A DNA stretch of 37,952 nucleotides from Candidatus Sulfopaludibacter sp. SbA3. GTDB lineage: Bacteria > Pseudomonadota > Alphaproteobacteria > Caulobacterales > Hyphomonadaceae. The stretch spans positions 1 to 37,952 of the forward strand of contig CAMDAC010000027.1 of NCBI GenBank assembly GCA_945888325.1, in the 5' to 3' direction. The position numbers and the translations under genes were made by a program. Below, one piece after another: positions 8,226 through 16,349 of the stretch. Numbering within the stretch: the stretch's first letter is position 1; every line of letters starts with the position of its first letter. The notes beneath the pieces were generated by a model. The model worked only from the letters and a program-made list of their open reading frames with translations, ran no database searches and was not told where the DNA came from.

Positions 8226-9548
8226 TTACTGGTTGATCGACGCGTAATTGTTGCTACCGACCTGCGTAATGAACGACACGGAGTCATTCGAGGACTGGGT
8301 CACCAGAGCATCGTTGCCCGAACCGCCCGACTGGCTGATCTCGGCATAGCTGTCAGCGCCGGTCTGCAGGACATCGATCAGACCGGCATCTCCGGTCTGG
8401 GTGATCAGGACCTCGTTGCCAGCACCCGTCTGATCGACCAGGGCTTCGTTGTTGAGGCCGCCCTGCGTGATCGTCGAGAGGTTCTCGTCACCGGACTGCG
8501 CGACCGTCAGGCCGTTGCTCGTACCGGACTGAAGAAGAGCCGCTTCGTTTGTGAAACCGAACTGGTTCAGAGCAAGGATGTTGTCACTGCCCGACTGGCC
8601 GACAGATGCCTTGTTGTCATCGCTGAGCTGGATGATGCCCATTTGGTTGGCGGAACCGGCCTGCGAACCGTCGAGGGTGTTGCCCGTGCCTGTCTGTTCG
8701 ATGTTCACAGCCGAGCCATTGGCAGACTGAACGAAATCCGCAGTGTCTCCGACAACGTTTCCATCACCGGACTGGTTGCTGACGAATGTCGAGTTGCTGC
8801 CGAGCTGGCTGACAGAGGCCATGTTGCCGCTGGACGTACTGATCTGGGTGATCTGGACGAGCGAGCCGACGCCCGATTGGTTTGCGGCTGCGATGTTGTT
8901 CCGGCCGCTTTGTTCTATTTCAGCCGTGTTGTTTGCACCGCCTTGCGTGACATAGGCATCCTGGTCATCGCCCGATTGAATCACGGAAACGACGCCATCG
9001 GTGCCGGTCTGTTCGACATCGGACATGCTGCTGTTGGACGTGCCAGCGGTGTAGCCCTGATCAATGGTTACCGAGCCGCCAAAGCCGGCCTGGTCAACGA
9101 CCGACGAGTTGTCTGCGCCGCTTTGCTTGATATTCGCCGCTTCTGCGGTCCCGGCCTGATTAACTTCCGACGCGTTGCCGCTGCCTTCTTGAATGACAAC
9201 AGCCGAAGCGCCGTCGCCGGTCTGCGCAATGTTCGAAGAGTTCACAGCGGTCGATGCGGCGCCGGTGTTGATCTGCTCAACATTGGCAGTGTTCTCGTCA
9301 CCGTTCTGATCGATATCGCTCGAATTGCGCGCGCCGCCCAGACCCGAGGTTGCGGTGTCCGACTGCAACACCAATGCGGAGTTGTCGTCGCCCGTCTGGT
9401 CGATGTCGGAAGCGCCGGCATCTCCGCCCGTCTGATCAACGATGGCCGACTGGTTCGTGTTGTTCTGCGTCACATTGGACGAGTTGGCGAATGCAGGGCT
9501 CGCCATCACGAGAGCCATTGCCGCGCCTGTCATTAGTTTAATACGCAT
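8226..9548 (-). CDS. Large curlin-repeat amyloid subunit (CsgA-like major curlin candidate)
   Basis: The 440-aa exported protein has a signal peptide (MRIKLMTGAAMALVMASPAFA) and then continuous curlin repeats, roughly 35-40 strand units such as SDIDQTGDDNSALVLQS, SEVNQAGTAEAANIKQSG and ALVDQTGAGNEVLITQTG. The Gln/Gly/Asn ladder positions typical of curlins are kept through most units. It is nearly three times the length of E. coli CsgA (151 aa), so one chain would contribute many more turns of beta-solenoid. GGAGAAG lies 7 nt before the ATG. It is the first curlin gene after csgG and is followed 32 nt later by the 355-aa curlin. The protein is acidic, with many Asp in the turns. Confidence 0.88.
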   Translation of the reverse strand: MRIKLMTGAAMALVMASPAFANSSNVTQNNTNQSAIVDQTGGDAGASDIDQTGDDNSALVLQSDTATSGLGGARNSSDIDQNGDENTANVEQINTGAASTAVNSSNIAQTGDGASAVVIQEGSGNASEVNQAGTAEAANIKQSGADNSSVVDQAGFGGSVTIDQGYTAGTSNSSMSDVEQTGTDGVVSVIQSGDDQDAYVTQGGANNTAEIEQSGRNNIAAANQSGVGSLVQITQISTSSGNMASVSQLGSNSTFVSNQSGDGNVVGDTADFVQSANGSAVNIEQTGTGNTLDGSQAGSANQMGIIQLSDDNKASVGQSGSDNILALNQFGFTNEAALLQSGTSNGLTVAQSGDENLSTITQGGLNNEALVDQTGAGNEVLITQTGDAGLIDVLQTGADSYAEISQSGGSGNDALVTQSSNDSVSFITQVGSNNYASINQ

Positions 9549-9661
9549 GTTGATACTTCTCCGTTAATGCGTCCCGGACTGCCGACCGGCAGCCCCCCAG
9601 GTTAGTTCCAGCCCTTGTGTCCCCGGGGCCGGCAAGACTGGCGCGCAAGGCGCCCCTCTTT
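9549..9661 (-). other. csgG-curlin intergenic region with hairpins
   Basis: The 113 nt between csgG and the first curlin gene can form several hairpins on the transcript: GCGCC/GGCGC (9640-9654) directly after the csgG stop, CCCCGGGG (9621-9628), and CTGCC/GGCAG about 50 nt before the curlin start. None has a T run on the - strand. They could act as processing or stabilising structures allowing curlin mRNA to accumulate above csgFG mRNA. No clear promoter is visible here. Confidence 0.3.
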
Positions 9662-10894
9662 TTATTGGCCTGCCATGGTGTAGTCGGCAGAAGCCGTCTT
9701 CATGACACGCAACATCTCATAGTCAGTCCAAGAAAACCTCTGCAATTCGCTCTGCGCAACCTGATTCAACTCGTAAGATACAGAATAGGAGGCCGGCACA
9801 ATCTGCGGGGCAGGTTCACTGACCACATCAACTGGAAGCGCCGCCTGCGGAGCATCTACCCCAGGAGTTTCTGCCGGCGGAGCGGCCTCGCTGACTTTAA
9901 CTTCACTGCTGGCTGGCTTGTCTTTACGCTCGGATTTGGCGGCGCGCGCCTTGCTGCTGACCGCGGCAGACTTGCTGAACGGCGGCACCGCTTCTTGCTG
10001 GGCGAAGCTGATCTCCGGATCCGCAATAAAGCCGTCTCGCTCGGCTACATATTGTTCGAGCAGCGCTGCGCCGGCGAGCTGGTCCTGGAACTGCCAGACG
10101 CCCAGCGTAGCGCCTTCCATGATCAGAAGTTCAACGGCCTTCTCCGTTGCCTGGCGCAATGCGAGGAGGTCCGGCTCGTTGGTCGTGATACCGGTGTCCA
10201 CTTCGAGGAGTTCCTTGAAGCTGACATACCGGAACGCGTTGGCCGCAACGCCGATGGATGCGATCTTTTTCGAGGCGACGACGGAGGTAATCACTTCGCC
10301 CGATTTCACGCTGACGGCGCGCAGATAAACAGTCACCTTGTCTTCGCGGTAGTCCGTCTTCGCGCCGATACCGAGAAAGCGAGCGCCTGCGCCTCCGGTC
10401 AGTGTATTGGTGTCATAGCCTATTATGCCGCCTTCGAGAATTATCCCCGCAAAAAGTAGCGGCGGAAGGGCCGTTTCATTTAGCTCTTCCTCACCGAGAT
10501 ACTGTTTGCGCATCTCTCGGATGATCTGGCGCTCTTTAAGGAGGTTGTCGAGATTTTCGCGCTCTATCACCGTAAACCAGCTTCGGTCTCCGGCGTCCTG
10601 GAGGGCCTTGAGAAGAACCGATGTAGAGCCTTGGGTTACGGCGCGCGACAGCGTTTGTACGCCTTCGGACGGCTTGAACTGTCCGGTCTGATCTTCAAAG
10701 GAATATACTGCGACCGCCGCCTTTTCGACAGGCGCAGGAAGCGCGCGAAGCCGAGACTGCGTTTCGGTGCGAACTTCGGAAATGGCCGGCTGCTGGATAA
10801 AGCCGGGATGGTCGTCATGCGTGGTGGCGCATGCGCCGACCATCAGTGGGAGGAGGGAAGCGCCAAGCGCCAGGCGTCTGAAAGCTCGCAACAT
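9662..10894 (-). CDS. csgG: CsgG curli secretion-channel lipoprotein with a long C-terminal extension
   Basis: The 410-aa protein begins with a lipoprotein signal (MLRAFRRLALGASLLPLMVG-AC, Cys22) and contains the CsgG core: VAVYSFEDQTGQFKPSEG, RSWFTVIERENLDNLLKERQ and PLLFAGIILEGGIIGYDTN. CsgG forms the outer-membrane pore through which curlins are exported. E. coli CsgG is 277 aa; here about 110 extra residues rich in Ala, Pro, Lys and Glu follow the core and end in a possible structured segment (SWTDYEMLRVMKT). The ATG at 10894 lies one base after the csgF stop (TAAAATG). A longer frame to 11014 would overlap csgF and place 40 residues before the lipoprotein signal, so I rejected it. Confidence 0.95.
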   Translation of the reverse strand: MLRAFRRLALGASLLPLMVGACATTHDDHPGFIQQPAISEVRTETQSRLRALPAPVEKAAVAVYSFEDQTGQFKPSEGVQTLSRAVTQGSTSVLLKALQDAGDRSWFTVIERENLDNLLKERQIIREMRKQYLGEEELNETALPPLLFAGIILEGGIIGYDTNTLTGGAGARFLGIGAKTDYREDKVTVYLRAVSVKSGEVITSVVASKKIASIGVAANAFRYVSFKELLEVDTGITTNEPDLLALRQATEKAVELLIMEGATLGVWQFQDQLAGAALLEQYVAERDGFIADPEISFAQQEAVPPFSKSAAVSSKARAAKSERKDKPASSEVKVSEAAPPAETPGVDAPQAALPVDVVSEPAPQIVPASYSVSYELNQVAQSELQRFSWTDYEMLRVMKTASADYTMAGQ

Positions 10895-10895
10895 T

Positions 10896-11486
10896 TTAAC
10901 CACCCCCAGGAACGAGATCACCTTCGCCGGTGATAAGCCCGCCGAGGTCGTCCAGCGATCCAGCTTCATTTTGCGAGTCCGGTGCAGGGACCGAAAGGTC
11001 GCCACCGCTACCACCCAGAAGAAGGGCTATCTGCCCTGCCGGGTCGCCCTGGCTCGTCTGGCCGAGGAGGGGGATGGAAATCTCAGTCACTGCGCCGGTT
11101 GTAGAGTCCGTGATCGTAAGTGCGACGGAGTCCAACAGGCGCACGAAGGTGATGGTCTGGTCACCGAACGTTATCGTCCCGCTATCCTGCGGGTTCTCGC
11201 CGAAGATTGCGTCATTGACCTGCGCTGCGAGCGAAGAGAGCAAGCGGCTCTGCAGCTGGCGCAGGAACTGATCAACCTGCGTGTTGCCGCCGGTCGTGCT
11301 TTCAGGATCTTTGTAATCGTTCTGGGCATTTGCAATGCCAAGAAGATGCGCCGAGTTGAAGCTGTCACCTCCAAAGGAAGGGTTGACCGGCGTATACACC
11401 AGTTCCTGAGCGAACGCCGTGAGGCCTATCCAGCTGAGAGCGGCAACTGAAACAGCTGCGCGCGAGATTAGTTTTAGTCCTACCAT
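10896..11486 (-). CDS. csgF: CsgF curli assembly factor with an extended C-terminus
   Basis: The 196-aa exported protein has a signal peptide (MVGLKLISRAAVSVAALSWI...AFA) and the CsgF hallmark directly after cleavage, QELVYTPVNPSFGGD, then IANAQNDYKDPES. In E. coli this N-terminal segment plugs into the CsgG pore and holds CsgF at the surface, where it helps CsgB nucleate fibres. The body QFLRQLQSRLLSSLAAQV through TGAVTEISIPLLG matches the family. E. coli CsgF is 138 aa; the last ~55 residues here form a Gly/Asp-rich tail ending DLVPGGG. The ATG at 11486 has AGGA 8 nt upstream; an ATG at 11513 would add nine residues. First gene of the csg operon. Confidence 0.93.
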   Translation of the reverse strand: MVGLKLISRAAVSVAALSWIGLTAFAQELVYTPVNPSFGGDSFNSAHLLGIANAQNDYKDPESTTGGNTQVDQFLRQLQSRLLSSLAAQVNDAIFGENPQDSGTITFGDQTITFVRLLDSVALTITDSTTGAVTEISIPLLGQTSQGDPAGQIALLLGGSGGDLSVPAPDSQNEAGSLDDLGGLITGEGDLVPGGG

Positions 11487-11560
11487 AATGTGCGTCCTCG
11501 TTTTGGAGGACATCAGCTAGCACCTGATTGCAATGGCTGATGCGTCCCCACACATCTATA

Positions 11561-11576
11561 TGCAAGATAAACGCCA
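11561..11576 (-). promoter_or_regulatory. Sigma-54-like promoter of the csg operon
   Basis: On the - strand TGGCGTT-N4-TTGCA has GG and GC 10 nt apart and matches 9 of 12 positions of TGGCACG-N4-TTGCW, with a perfect -12 element. The predicted start is near 11550, about 65 nt before the csgF ATG. A sigma-70-like TTGACG-17 nt-TTTATC (11566-11594) overlaps it and is an alternative reading. Confidence 0.35.
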
Positions 11577-11633
11577 GTTGTGATTGGGCGTCAACTATCA
11601 GACGTCTATCAAGTACCTATTTAACCTTAATAG

Positions 11634-11655
11634 CCTCAAGTAATCGCATTTGAGG
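11634..11655. repeat. Inverted repeat CCTCAA-N10-TTGAGG upstream of csgF
   Basis: Six-base arms with a 10-nt spacer lie 20 nt after the stop of the cytochrome-fusion gene and about 85-105 nt before the predicted csg start site. It may be a weak terminator for the oxidase operon (no T run) or a dimeric regulator site at the distance usual for a sigma-54 enhancer-binding protein. Confidence 0.35.
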
Positions 11656-11674
11656 TGAATATCCTGATCTTCGG

Positions 11675-13030
11675 CTAGCGGATGTCCGGGTCGATCCACA
11701 TTCCAGAGATGGCAAATGTGCCCGCGAGGGAGTCATAGCGGACAATTTCGGCGCCTCGGGATCCAACATGCCTGTTGGGGCCGAAGGTCAAAGGCGGTGT
11801 CATCCCGCCCTCAAAATTGCGCACCGCCTCAAGGGTATCGAGAACACCTTCGCGCGAAACGTCTCTGCCCGTGCGCATGAGCACTTCGATCAGCAAGGCT
11901 GCAGCCGAATAGGCATCGGCTTCCGCCAGGATGAAAGACTTATCGTTCCTGGCTCGGGCACGCGTCTGGGCAAAAGCCGATTGGGCGTTGCGCGCCACAC
12001 GGCTGAGCGGCGTTGCAAAGGCGACGTAAGTTTCGGAAGGCAGGAGCTTTCGGCTGGCTGGCGGAATGCTGGAGAATACTGTCTGCGTGAGGAGCACCCT
12101 TTTGGCGGCCGTCGCTTTGTCGAGGCAGCTGGCGGAGACTAGCAGGACCGCGTCGCCCTTCTTCGCGGCGCAGCCATCCTTCACGCTAACGACGCCCCAT
12201 TCCTGCGCCGCAAAACGCTTAAGCGCAGATGACTGGTCCGCTTCGCTGGCGACGAGCGCAAATGCACCGGCCGATGGCGTAGACGCCGGCAACACTGAAA
12301 TGACTGGGACCGTCGTATCGAGCCCCAGAGGTGGCACGCTTTGCGGGAAGACGAGTGCAAACACGTTGGCGCTCTCCGCCCCGGCATTTTTCGGCGACAC
12401 GGTGCGGAAAGTGAGCTTTCGTCCGTTCACGCCGCCCAGCTTGTCGATGTCGCCGGCCAGCACACCGAGCAGTTTCTGCTGCGCCTGACTGGCCGGGTTG
12501 GCCGGGTCCAGCACGATGCCGATGGTAAGCGTATCGTCCGCGATACCTGGATCTCTCGCGTCAGCCACAACGGCCAGAAAAGCCCAGACGTCAGCGAGCT
12601 GTTTGTCGGTCAGATCAAAGCGCGGCATCGCTTCTGACAGGGCATTGCCGCCGGAATCCTTGCCAGCGCGGACAGCATTGCGGAAGGAAGAGGAAGTGTA
12701 GGGCGGGCGCTTTCGCCCGGTTGCCTCTTTTACGGTGTAGGGGCGGGTCAGCGCATCGCGGCTGATCTGGCTGGGCTGGACGCCGCGCTCGGCTTTTCCT
12801 GCACCGGTTCGACCATGGCAGGAAGCACAGGGAAATGTCCGTGCCGGCAGCTTTGTCGAAAGGTCGCCGATCTGGACGTCTGCCGTATCGAGAGCCGAGC
12901 CCTTTTCGCCGAAGTATATGGCGCGTCCGCGTTCCTCAGAAGCGGTCAAGTCTGCGCAGGCCGGCAGAGCCAGCGTACAAAGCATGAGCGCCAGGAGCGA
13001 AAGAACTTTAATCTTTAATGCCGTCGGCAA
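11675..13030 (-). CDS. Cytochrome c fused to a periplasmic ligand-binding-protein domain
   Basis: The 451-aa exported protein has a signal peptide (MPTALKIKVLSLLALMLCTL...PACA). A class I cytochrome c domain follows: heme site CASCH at residues 68-72, probable axial Met135 in SEAMPRFDLTDKQ, then a C-terminal helix. From about residue 165 to the end it looks like a type I periplasmic binding fold of the Leu/Ile/Val-binding kind (LTIGIVLDPANPASQ, DKLGGVNGRKL, ADAYSAAALLIEVLMRTG, PPLTFGPNRHVGS). Last gene of the oxidase operon, so a role in taking electrons from the giant oxidase or sensing a ligand is inferred. The start is a TTG at 13030, overlapping the SCO gene by 23 nt with a poor ribosome site; an ATT at 13012 is conceivable. 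Confidence 0.82.
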   Translation of the reverse strand: MPTALKIKVLSLLALMLCTLALPACADLTASEERGRAIYFGEKGSALDTADVQIGDLSTKLPARTFPCASCHGRTGAGKAERGVQPSQISRDALTRPYTVKEATGRKRPPYTSSSFRNAVRAGKDSGGNALSEAMPRFDLTDKQLADVWAFLAVVADARDPGIADDTLTIGIVLDPANPASQAQQKLLGVLAGDIDKLGGVNGRKLTFRTVSPKNAGAESANVFALVFPQSVPPLGLDTTVPVISVLPASTPSAGAFALVASEADQSSALKRFAAQEWGVVSVKDGCAAKKGDAVLLVSASCLDKATAAKRVLLTQTVFSSIPPASRKLLPSETYVAFATPLSRVARNAQSAFAQTRARARNDKSFILAEADAYSAAALLIEVLMRTGRDVSREGVLDTLEAVRNFEGGMTPPLTFGPNRHVGSRGAEIVRYDSLAGTFAISGMWIDPDIR

Positions 13031-13646
13031 TGTCTTTGACCTGTGCAGCGATCACGGTATCGCTGAGATTTGCAGGGATCTTGCGCCAGCGAGCTGTCTT
13101 GGTGTTGCCGACGAGAAGGGCCGTAAGGTGGGCTTCCTTTTCGAACACCTGCCCCATTTTGTTGCCGACCGCCTCGATATTCTTTTCGGTTCCCGTAACA
13201 TAAAGCCATCCGGGACCCGCTTTGAACTGCTTGCGATACTCCGCCATCACGGCTGCGGTATCAACTTTGGGATCGACGGTGATTGAAACAAAGAAGATAT
13301 CCACGCCCATTCGGTCCTTGAGACGCTCCTGCACCCGCTGGAGGGAGGCGTTGATCAATGGGCAAGCATCTTCGCAAGCCGTGAACATGAAGCTGATCAC
13401 GACAGTGCGCCCGGCAAGGATATCCGAGTAGAATTTCAGCTTTTCGCCGGTGTGGCTGATCAGGACGGTGTCCGTGAAATACTCGCGGGCCTTGTCTTCG
13501 GTATCAGAGGCGGAAATGTCGCGCGTCACCACCTTGCCGCCCGGCTTTTGACCGGTGCCGTGCGCGAGCGCGGGGGGACCGGAAACGGCCCCGAAAAGCG
13601 CGGCAAAAGCGATGACGAAAAGGGAGCGGAAAGGATGCGCTGGCAT
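13008..13646 (-). CDS. SCO1/SenC copper chaperone, soluble exported form
   Basis: The 212-aa protein has a signal peptide (MPAHPFRSLFVIAFAALFGA...ALA) and the thioredoxin-like SCO fold: copper-binding CEDAC (Cys91 and Cys95) after VVISFMFTA, FFVSITVDP, and the distal ligand His173 in EAHLTALLVG. SCO proteins load copper into cytochrome oxidases and other copper enzymes or reduce their thiols. No cytochrome oxidase gene is present, so the likely client is the multicopper oxidase of this operon; that is inference. It begins 11 nt after the first SCO gene, with GAGGA 8 nt before the ATG. Confidence 0.9.
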   Translation of the reverse strand: MPAHPFRSLFVIAFAALFGAVSGPPALAHGTGQKPGGKVVTRDISASDTEDKAREYFTDTVLISHTGEKLKFYSDILAGRTVVISFMFTACEDACPLINASLQRVQERLKDRMGVDIFFVSITVDPKVDTAAVMAEYRKQFKAGPGWLYVTGTEKNIEAVGNKMGQVFEKEAHLTALLVGNTKTARWRKIPANLSDTVIAAQVKDIADGIKD

Positions 13647-13657
13647 TAATAATGTCC

Positions 13658-14332
13658 TCAGTGGGCATGCTGGGTGGTTTGCGCTTCGCGCGCCGCGACG
13701 AGTTCGCGAACTCGGCTTTCTATAAATTCCGGATCCGGCATGCCATAGATACGCGAGAATTCTTCGGCGGAGGCATCCCCGATCAGGATCATGGCTGCGT
13801 GGTTCTCAGGATTGGTTGCGTAGGCATTGAGCCAGGTCAGCGCCTCATCCATCACGGGCTTTTCTCCCGTCAGAAATGTCCAGTCGGCATTGTGAGCGTC
13901 GGCAAAGTCGGCGAGGCGTTCCGGCGTGTCTACGCGGGAATCGACGCTGAGGGACACAAACACCAGGTCTTCAGCTGGAATGTCGGCAAGGTCACGCTTT
14001 GCCTCTGCCAGCAGGGCTGTGGTGACCGGGCAGATTGTCTGGCAGGAAGTAAAAATGAAATCGACAACGACGATCCGTGAACCGATCACATCCGATTTCA
14101 ACTGCCGCTCGGCGCCGGCCTGATCGCGCATTGGCGCATCGCTCAGCACGACCAGGGCTCGCTGCTCTGCCCCGGACGCCGGAACGTCTGCCACCTCAGT
14201 ATGGACGTGGCGTTCGGCATGCTCGTGCTCGCCCGTGGCCTTCCCGCTGCCACAAGCCACCAGCAGCAGCATCGCGGCTATGGCGCAGCCGGTGGAGAAC
14301 CTTGCGCAGGCGTGTTCTATGCCCCGCGTCAC
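13658..14332 (-). CDS. SCO1/SenC copper chaperone, lipoprotein form
   Basis: The 224-aa protein has a lipoprotein signal with lipobox LLLVAC (Cys27), a His-rich linker (GEHEHAERHVHTE, about residues 35-46), the SCO copper motif CQTIC (Cys97 and Cys101) after VVDFIFTS, VFVSLSVDS, and distal His177 in NPENHAAMILIG. The C-terminus QTTQHAH adds more potential metal ligands. A membrane-tethered and a soluble SCO encoded together suggest relay of copper in the periplasm. It starts at a GTG that overlaps the stop of the beta-propeller gene (GTGA), so translation is coupled. Confidence 0.9.
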   Translation of the reverse strand: MTRGIEHACARFSTGCAIAAMLLLVACGSGKATGEHEHAERHVHTEVADVPASGAEQRALVVLSDAPMRDQAGAERQLKSDVIGSRIVVVDFIFTSCQTICPVTTALLAEAKRDLADIPAEDLVFVSLSVDSRVDTPERLADFADAHNADWTFLTGEKPVMDEALTWLNAYATNPENHAAMILIGDASAEEFSRIYGMPDPEFIESRVRELVAAREAQTTQHAH

Positions 14333-16275
14333 TGGACACCTCCCCCGCTCGGTGGGTCCTGCACAATAATCGTGATGAAAGCGAGCTTGGAGTAGTCTAG
14401 CCCCTGGCTGCGGACCGAGGGGTAAATGTAATAGGCGCCAGACGTGTTCGGCGTGAACGCAAACTCGAACCTGCCATCTCCCAGGGACTTCACCTTGTGC
14501 TCCGTGCGGTCCTGACCAGGTGCGCGGAACGTCAGTACCGTCACGTCATCTCCGGAATACGGGGCGCCGTCCTTCGCCGTATCATTCAGAGTGAAGCGGA
14601 TTTTCACTTCCTCCCCGGTAGGGGTCAGTGTTCCACCGCGCGTTTCATAGGCAATGCGCAGCGGGAGCTCGTCCCTTGCCAGGTTGGGGTTTATGGCTGC
14701 GGCAAAGTCAAAGCATTCGATGAGCTGCGGGGAGTCTAGCGTCAGGATCATCTGGTAATTGCCATCGGCCGGGATCTTTACGGTCGAAATATACTCGCCG
14801 GGCGCCGCTTCCTTGATGGTACGGTCTGCAACGATCGCCGAGAGCGGCCGGTGACCGTAGTTGCCGAAGCTGCCCATCGGGGCGTTCATGCCTTCCATAT
14901 AATAGAAAACGTTCGCGTCTCCGGGGCTTACAACGATGGTCGAAGCTTCGGTCACGGCGGTCGCGAAGAGGTCTGAAGGCAGAAGGAAAGGCGAATCCTT
15001 AGGAGGCCGGTCACCCGCTTCAAAATGCGATACCGTGACCTGGCCGGTGCCGCCGATGTCGGCGAGACGGATCATCGAGACGGTATTGTTAGACAGGCTA
15101 CGGACGAACCCGTAGGCGCGCGAAAACACGACCTGGAATGGCTCACCCTTGATATCAATCCTATGCACCTGGGTATTGTTGGCAGTATCGAAGACGAAGA
15201 CGGCGTCCTTGGCGGGGTTCACGACAAAACCGTATCGACCGTCAGGCGTGATCCGCATCGGGCCCAGGCCCGGCTCAAGCGGGATCGTCGCGCGCACCTT
15301 GCCGGATGCCGGGTCCAGCACAAGCACTTCGCCGGTTTCCCCATCGGCCACATAGGCAGCTTCCGAAAGAGCGGAATAGGCAAGCGAGATCGGAATACCC
15401 TTCAGCTCGAAGTCCTTGGTCTTCTTCAGTTGGCGAACATTGATCAGGCTGACTGTCCGGTCATCTCGGTTGCTGACCAGAGCAAACCGGTTGTCCGAGG
15501 TCACCACCAATTCATGATGTCCCTTGCCCGTTTCGATATGGGCTTTGACTTCCTGCTTTTCGGTATCGACAACGGTGACGCCGGGTTTCGCGCCGGTCGT
15601 TCCGACCCAGGCGTAACGCCCGTCCGGCTGAACCGTGATCCGCGAGGGCCGGTCACCAACCTTGACCGTCTTTCCGACGCGAAACGTGTCGAGGTCGACA
15701 AAGCTGACCGCGTTGACCGATGACATGGCCACATAGACCTGCTTTTCATCTGCTGACCGGGCCCAGTCTTCCGGAGGGCCCGGAAGGATGACCTGCGTCA
15801 GCAGCTTGGTGATGCCGCGTACGCCGATAATCGGGTCGATAACGGCGATCGATGGGTCGGCGTTGAGCACGACAATGTAGTAGCTGTTGAGGTCGATCAT
15901 CGGCCGGATCCCGACGAAACCGCTGAGATAGGTCGCTGCCGAGCGCTTACAGGCCTCCGGTTCGGATTTTGTACCGTCCCGAAGTGGATCGATCCAGGCC
16001 GCCGGAAGCAGGCCGGTGACGGGCTTGCCAGTGGTTGAATCCGTGAATTTGAGGCTTACCTGGGCGATCTCGCCCGCCTTGAGCGGCTTGTCGGGCTCGA
16101 CCACGGAGGTGATCGAAAAGTCGATCTTCAGGCCTTCCCGGGTAACGGAATCGCCTGAAACAGCAGATGGTCCGGAGCGGAAGAAGAGGAACGCGACAAA
16201 CAGGCCAACGCCGGCACACATTGCGATGATCGGGCCCAGTTCGCGAACCCTGATCGATTTCCAGAATGGCGTCAT
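14329..16275 (-). CDS. Membrane-anchored YncE/cytochrome-d1-type beta-propeller protein
   Basis: The 648-aa protein has one N-terminal transmembrane segment (about residues 14-32) and a large periplasmic part. Residues ~130-420 contain YVTN-type beta-propeller blades (SFVDLDTFRVGKTVKVG, RPSRITVQPDGRYAWVG, TVSLINVRQL, LVLDPASGKVRATIPLE, MRITPDGRYGFVVNP). A C-terminal region resembles an immunoglobulin-like or cupredoxin-like sandwich (IRFTLNDTAKDGAPYSGDD ... AYYIYPSVRSQGL). No CxxCH is present, so it is not a cytochrome d1 nitrite reductase. It lies 74 nt after the giant oxidase and is coupled to the SCO gene. A scaffold or metal-binding partner of the oxidase is plausible; function is not known. 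Confidence 0.75.
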   Translation of the reverse strand: MTPFWKSIRVRELGPIIAMCAGVGLFVAFLFFRSGPSAVSGDSVTREGLKIDFSITSVVEPDKPLKAGEIAQVSLKFTDSTTGKPVTGLLPAAWIDPLRDGTKSEPEACKRSAATYLSGFVGIRPMIDLNSYYIVVLNADPSIAVIDPIIGVRGITKLLTQVILPGPPEDWARSADEKQVYVAMSSVNAVSFVDLDTFRVGKTVKVGDRPSRITVQPDGRYAWVGTTGAKPGVTVVDTEKQEVKAHIETGKGHHELVVTSDNRFALVSNRDDRTVSLINVRQLKKTKDFELKGIPISLAYSALSEAAYVADGETGEVLVLDPASGKVRATIPLEPGLGPMRITPDGRYGFVVNPAKDAVFVFDTANNTQVHRIDIKGEPFQVVFSRAYGFVRSLSNNTVSMIRLADIGGTGQVTVSHFEAGDRPPKDSPFLLPSDLFATAVTEASTIVVSPGDANVFYYMEGMNAPMGSFGNYGHRPLSAIVADRTIKEAAPGEYISTVKIPADGNYQMILTLDSPQLIECFDFAAAINPNLARDELPLRIAYETRGGTLTPTGEEVKIRFTLNDTAKDGAPYSGDDVTVLTFRAPGQDRTEHKVKSLGDGRFEFAFTPNTSGAYYIYPSVRSQGLDYSKLAFITIIVQDPPSGGGVQ

Positions 16276-16349
16276 TTCCTATTTCCCGTCTGTTCTGATG
16301 TCTGGGAAGCCGGGTGAGCAAGTTTCATGCCCACCCGGATATCATCAGA

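Noticed and set aside
6630-9548. Periodic DNA pattern that might be a CRISPR or minisatellite array
   Set aside because: The periodicity is protein-level curlin repeats; DNA units differ from each other and there are no identical repeats with unique spacers.
9640-9664. + strand hairpin followed by CTTTTT, terminator-like
   Set aside because: No + strand gene precedes it; the genes on both sides run on the - strand. It is recorded instead as part of the csgG-curlin hairpin region.
10895-11014. 40-residue N-terminal extension of CsgG
   Set aside because: It overlaps csgF and would put the lipoprotein signal internal; the ATG at 10894 directly follows the csgF stop.
14329-16275. Cytochrome cd1 nitrite reductase or NirN-like enzyme
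   Set aside because: The propeller blades are similar in style, but no c-type heme motif is present and the neighbours are copper chaperones and an MCO, not denitrification genes.
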